The position numbers were made by a program, and so were the translations under genes. This document shows, piece after piece, positions 61,021 through 64,000 of a DNA stretch of 64,000 bases. The stretch comes from Pedobacter sp. BAL39 (GTDB lineage: Bacteria; Bacteroidota; Bacteroidia; Sphingobacteriales; Sphingobacteriaceae), in the NCBI RefSeq assembly GCF_000170795.1, contig NZ_ABCM01000023.1, positions 22,036 through 86,035 of the forward strand. Reading direction: 5' to 3'. Each line of letters opens with the position of its first letter. The first letter of the stretch is position 1. The notes under the pieces are model-generated. The model was not told the origin of the DNA. It did no database searches and saw only the letters and a list, made by a program, of their open reading frames with translations.

Positions 61021-61210
61021 ATTGGGCGCACATCAGGCATCCGACCTATATGCTTAAGTCAGGAGTATACTTTTTAAATTTGCTGACAAAAAAAACCGCA
61101 TACCAATACCTTGTTTTACCTTTTTACAGGGAAAAACGCATGCCTATAAGACTGGGGTTACAGGTTTTTTTTTATTGCTGTACTGATATGATCCCTAATC
61201 GATTGCCTTT

Positions 61211-62050
61211 TTAGGAGAGTGACTTCCCTGGCATATTTTTCAGTTGCTCCTTCAGCACCTCATATTCCCTGGTTAAATGCCTGTAAGGTTTATTGTTAAT
61301 GATCATGCCGTTGCTGAGGACCAGCTTTTTCTTCAAAGTCGCTTCTATTACATCAAAACGCGCTTTCGTTTCCGTGTAACGTTTGTTGTTCTCGATGTCC
61401 TTATCCCTTTTGTATTCAGCATTTAATGATCCCGCATATACCGAATCAGATACCGCCTTTGCATCACTCTGTCTAAAACTGACGTACGCTTCAATGTGCC
61501 TGTTTTGGTAAGATTTTGGTAGTTCATAGAAACATGACCCGTCTTTTCGTTTTCCAGCATGAAATGTCATCATAGAATTATCCGTTTCAGGAAAATGGAG
61601 CAGCACCATTACACTGTCTTCCAGTCTGCGGGCCTGTCCCGGCCGGGCTTCATCCCATTTGATCAGTATCCCATGATCTGCTTTGCTGATACTTACTCCC
61701 TCCGGTGCAGGCACTGTGCCCCTACTCAGTAGCACCTTGCTGTAATCGATATTTAAATTTGGATATTCTCCCTTAATTGCGTGTTTTTTGACTGCAGAGG
61801 TAGCGAGGTTAAAAGCATTTTTATCCGTCCCCACAGCCTCCAGTCCGAAGCCCGCATCAACGAAAGGTTTCAGGGAGCAAAGGAATTTCATGGTTACCCT
61901 CATGGACATCAGGTTCGCCAGTTGTTTGTCACTGAGCTTTTTTTTAGATTTGCCAATAGTACGCATGACGTACTTTCCATTAAGTAGATAAGTAACGGTG
62001 TTGCCGACTTTCCCGATAAACAGGCCGTTGTTGTGATTTGCGATTGCCAT
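61211..62050 (-). CDS. DUF6266-family protein
   Basis: A 279-residue protein with no signal peptide. It starts MAIANHNNGLFIGKVGNTVTYLLNGKYVMRTIG-like, the strand-rich opening of DUF6266 proteins that are common in Sphingobacteriaceae, and contains repeated short beta elements (GVSISKADHGILIKWDEARPGQA, and so on). The C-terminus is charged and helical. The function is unknown; phage- or secretion-related roles have been suggested for similar beta-rich proteins but nothing here shows one. It stands alone between the Nfu gene and a 441-bp gene-poor gap. Confidence 0.8.
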   Translation of the reverse strand: MAIANHNNGLFIGKVGNTVTYLLNGKYVMRTIGKSKKKLSDKQLANLMSMRVTMKFLCSLKPFVDAGFGLEAVGTDKNAFNLATSAVKKHAIKGEYPNLNIDYSKVLLSRGTVPAPEGVSISKADHGILIKWDEARPGQARRLEDSVMVLLHFPETDNSMMTFHAGKRKDGSCFYELPKSYQNRHIEAYVSFRQSDAKAVSDSVYAGSLNAEYKRDKDIENNKRYTETKARFDVIEATLKKKLVLSNGMIINNKPYRHLTREYEVLKEQLKNMPGKSLS

Positions 62051-62491
62051 AGTTAGTTAGTTTAATTTTGTAAGTGACTTTCAATTAATTGCTGACCAAT
62101 TTAGCACTCCTGTGTTTAAAATGCAAACGTATTTTGAATTTGCTCCGCTTATATTATTTGCTTGTGCTCATCTTGTTTTGCATTAGTGTGGATCTGTTTG
62201 CTGCATCAGTTATGCTTGACACCAGCTTACCGGGACTATTGGTACATGGAAGGTCCCACCAACCAGGGGACAATATGAACCCAACCTACCTTCAATAGAA
62301 AACAAGATCAGAATGAGCGCAGAAGTATTTTTGATCTTTTCGCCCATCAATCTTATCCATATCCTTTACCAAGTTCAGACTATCCAGATTCCTGCGTGAC
62401 ATACACGGCCAACATACCAGCATGAATTTTTATGAATAAAACACCTGCCGGCCTCGAATAACAGGACAACCAAGAAGAAAAAAATAAAATG
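62051..62491. other. Gene-poor intergenic stretch
   Basis: 441 bp between the DUF6266 gene start and the inositol monophosphatase stop. No frame is supported. A GGGAC/GTCCC pair (62232-62236 and 62253-62257) could form a weak hairpin. The A+T-rich part next to 62050 probably holds the DUF6266 promoter. Nothing else is seen. Confidence 0.6.
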
Positions 62492-63292
62492 CTAAATGTC
62501 GGAATTGAAATGCTGGGCAATGTTGGTAAGCAATTCTTCGGTAACCCCACCATTGCTAGCCAGGATTTCGCGTTTTTCAATAAACTCATTGCCTCCGGAG
62601 AAGTTAAGGATCTTCCCTCCCGCCTGCTCTACAAGATATGCCCCGGCAGCAACATCGTAAGCATTCAGATTATACTCAAAGAAGGCATCAAAGCGGCCAC
62701 AAGCCACATAAGCAAGATCAGTAGCTGCTGAACCAATTCGACGCAAGCCATGGCACTTCTTCATGAGATCTTCCAGCAGTCGCATATACTGAGGTTGTTT
62801 ATCAAACTGATAATAAGGGAAGCCTGTTGCCAGCAGCGAGTTCGAAAGAGCAGTTCGCTGAGAAACCCGGATTTCTTTGTTATTCAGATAAGCAGCACCG
62901 CCCTTGTACGTAGAGAACATCTCTCCGCGGTTGATCTCATATACGACGCCGATCACCGGCTTTCCGTCTTCATACAGGGCAACGCTGACCGCGTAGGTCG
63001 GCACACCATGAATAAAGTTGGTGGTCCCATCGAGAGGATCGATGATCCAGTTAAAATGTTCCCCATTGGTATTGACGGTATCTTCTTCTGTAAAAAATCC
63101 AGCCTCAGGAATCAGCTTTGTTAAATTTCGTACCAGCTGTTTCTCTGCATTTTTATCAACATGAGACACCAGATCGTTCAATCCCTTCAGTTCTATAGAC
63201 TGCTCATTGAAGGTCATCGATTCCCTGCGGATATAATTGCCAGTCAGCCTTACGATCGAAACGACTTTAGCACATAATAATTCGTAATTCAA
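62492..63292 (-). CDS. Inositol monophosphatase family enzyme
   Basis: A 266-residue Mg2+-dependent phosphatase. A TTG at 63292 is taken as the start because it follows the lgt stop (63303) and gives normal length. The metal-binding motifs are Glu69-Glu70 (FFTEED) and IIDPLDGTTNF with DPLDGT at 85-90, and a late motif near AYDVAAGAYLVEQAGG. It hydrolyses inositol phosphate or related sugar/nucleotide phosphates. Substrate choice within the family (SuhB, CysQ-like) cannot be set from sequence, though lack of CysQ hallmarks favours the IMPase type. Confidence 0.9.
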   Translation of the reverse strand: MNYELLCAKVVSIVRLTGNYIRRESMTFNEQSIELKGLNDLVSHVDKNAEKQLVRNLTKLIPEAGFFTEEDTVNTNGEHFNWIIDPLDGTTNFIHGVPTYAVSVALYEDGKPVIGVVYEINRGEMFSTYKGGAAYLNNKEIRVSQRTALSNSLLATGFPYYQFDKQPQYMRLLEDLMKKCHGLRRIGSAATDLAYVACGRFDAFFEYNLNAYDVAAGAYLVEQAGGKILNFSGGNEFIEKREILASNGGVTEELLTNIAQHFNSDI

Positions 63293-63302
63293 AGCCCTGA
63301 TT

Positions 63303-64000
63303 TTAGTAGTTTGCGTGTTTTTCCTTATTCTTAATTGCAAAAACGACAAGAAGCAGACCAGAAAGGAAAAGGATTAAAGAAATCATCTCTGCCTGTGTAA
63401 AGGCAATTCCCGCGACGTGATACTTCGTATTCACACGGATCAGCTCTACGAAAAAGCGTTCCACACCATTCATCATCAGGTAAATGCCGAACATCATTCC
63501 CGGCAGATGGATCCGCGTACGGATACGCCAGAGGATCAGAAACAGGATAAAACAAACGATCACCTCATAAATAGGTGTAGGATATACCGGTAATGGAAGC
63601 TCGTTACAGAATTTACCCACACAGCCGGCTATATGCTGACCTTCATTGGCCACGTTGTTAGGATACGTATAGGCCCATAGCCAGTCCGGAAGCCAGGTAA
63701 AGGGCTTAGGATTTAGGTTCGCAATTCCCCAGTCGCCATCTCCAGACATATGACACCCGATCCGTCCGATGCTGTAAGCAAGCATCATCCCGGGTCCACC
63801 GATGTCCAGCATGTGCAGGGGTTTAATGTTGTTCTTTCTGGCAATATACAGCACGGCAGCACCACCGCAGATCAGTCCGCCGTAAAAGGTCAAACCACTG
63901 AATGACAATAAGCTGTTGATCGGATCAGCAACAAAAGTATCCCAATGCTCCAGGTTATCAAAGATCTTGGCACCCAGAAAACCCCAGATCGCCGCCCATA
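63303..64000 (-). CDS. lgt: Prolipoprotein diacylglyceryl transferase, 5' end missing
   Basis: The frame is open to the window edge, so the N-terminus is outside. Visible hydrophobic segments and GRIGCHMSGDGDWG, the conserved Lgt signature region, followed by PTPIYEVIVCF and ERFFVELIR, identify the inner-membrane enzyme that attaches diacylglycerol to lipobox cysteines. Many lipoproteins in this window would be its substrates. About 232 C-terminal residues are present. The start of the gene lies beyond position 64000. Confidence 0.92.
   Translation of the reverse strand, partial: WAAIWGFLGAKIFDNLEHWDTFVADPINSLLSFSGLTFYGGLICGGAAVLYIARKNNIKPLHMLDIGGPGMMLAYSIGRIGCHMSGDGDWGIANLNPKPFTWLPDWLWAYTYPNNVANEGQHIAGCVGKFCNELPLPVYPTPIYEVIVCFILFLILWRIRTRIHLPGMMFGIYLMMNGVERFFVELIRVNTKYHVAGIAFTQAEMISLILFLSGLLLVVFAIKNKEKHANY

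Noticed and set aside
60975..61214. 79-codon plus-strand frame
   Set aside because: It begins inside the terminator hairpin of the Nfu gene and has random-looking composition.
62089..62298. 69-codon plus-strand frame with a hydrophobic stretch
   Set aside because: Non-ATG start, no conservation signal recognised and no neighbour context.

Overview
The window is a stretch of a Bacteroidota chromosome, most likely from the family Sphingobacteriaceae and probably Pedobacter or a close relative. This is inferred from the protein families seen together (a DUF6266 protein, a DUF4296 lipoprotein, a TIGR02757 protein, paired POT peptide transporters, a DUF2723 membrane protein, a short-type prolyl-tRNA synthetase), from many short lipoprotein signals, and from occasional promoters of the TTTG / TAnnTTTG type used in this phylum. 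No 16S gene is present, so the genus is not proven.

Layout. 1-3325 is a small redox/regulator neighbourhood: the tail of a Crp/Fnr-type regulator, a luciferase-like flavin monooxygenase, an internally deleted YcaC-type hydrolase, a second Crp/Fnr-type regulator and a short-chain dehydrogenase. The last two genes are each preceded by the same perfect 16-bp palindrome. 3458-4255 is an orphan immunity-like protein. 4363-6936 is an IS21-family insertion sequence with a 5-bp target duplication and a frameshifted istA. About 7011-19121 is a visibly A+T-rich defence island. It carries one tight minus-strand operon: XRE regulator, hsdM, hsdS, a PtuA-like ATPase, a PtuB-like HNH nuclease, hsdR, a small P-loop protein and a GIY-YIG/DUF4357 protein. 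Beside it is a large serine recombinase that is itself frameshifted. Inverted TGGTTCGAA arms beside a shared TCCTGTC heptamer may mark the island ends.

From 19281 on the sequence looks like ordinary core chromosome: tRNA-Pro and tRNA-Ser, a PgpH-type HD phosphohydrolase, an unexplained structured intergenic region (21931-22035), an SPFH protein with a small ribbon-helix-helix protein, a thiolase, two POT transporters, a polyprenol-phosphate mannosyltransferase, a transsulfuration enzyme with prolyl-tRNA synthetase, cell-surface proteins, a UbiD decarboxylase, Dps, a LysM protein with a uridine kinase-like enzyme, a SCOT-type CoA-transferase pair, a PQQ sugar dehydrogenase, MutS2, YggS, an acetyltransferase, aspartate kinase, a THUMP-like methyltransferase, a DUF2723 membrane protein, a 1-Cys peroxiredoxin, a DUF72 protein, an ECF sigma factor with a membrane-anchored trypsin-like protease, adenylosuccinate lyase, an Nfu protein, DUF6266, inositol monophosphatase and the C-terminal part of Lgt, which runs off the window end.

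The most interesting parts are (i) the Septu-like ATPase/HNH pair nested inside a type I restriction-modification operon that ends in two poorly understood genes, (ii) the sigma factor paired with a protease-bearing membrane protein, with a duplicated motif array upstream, and (iii) the structured, gene-free region before the SPFH gene.
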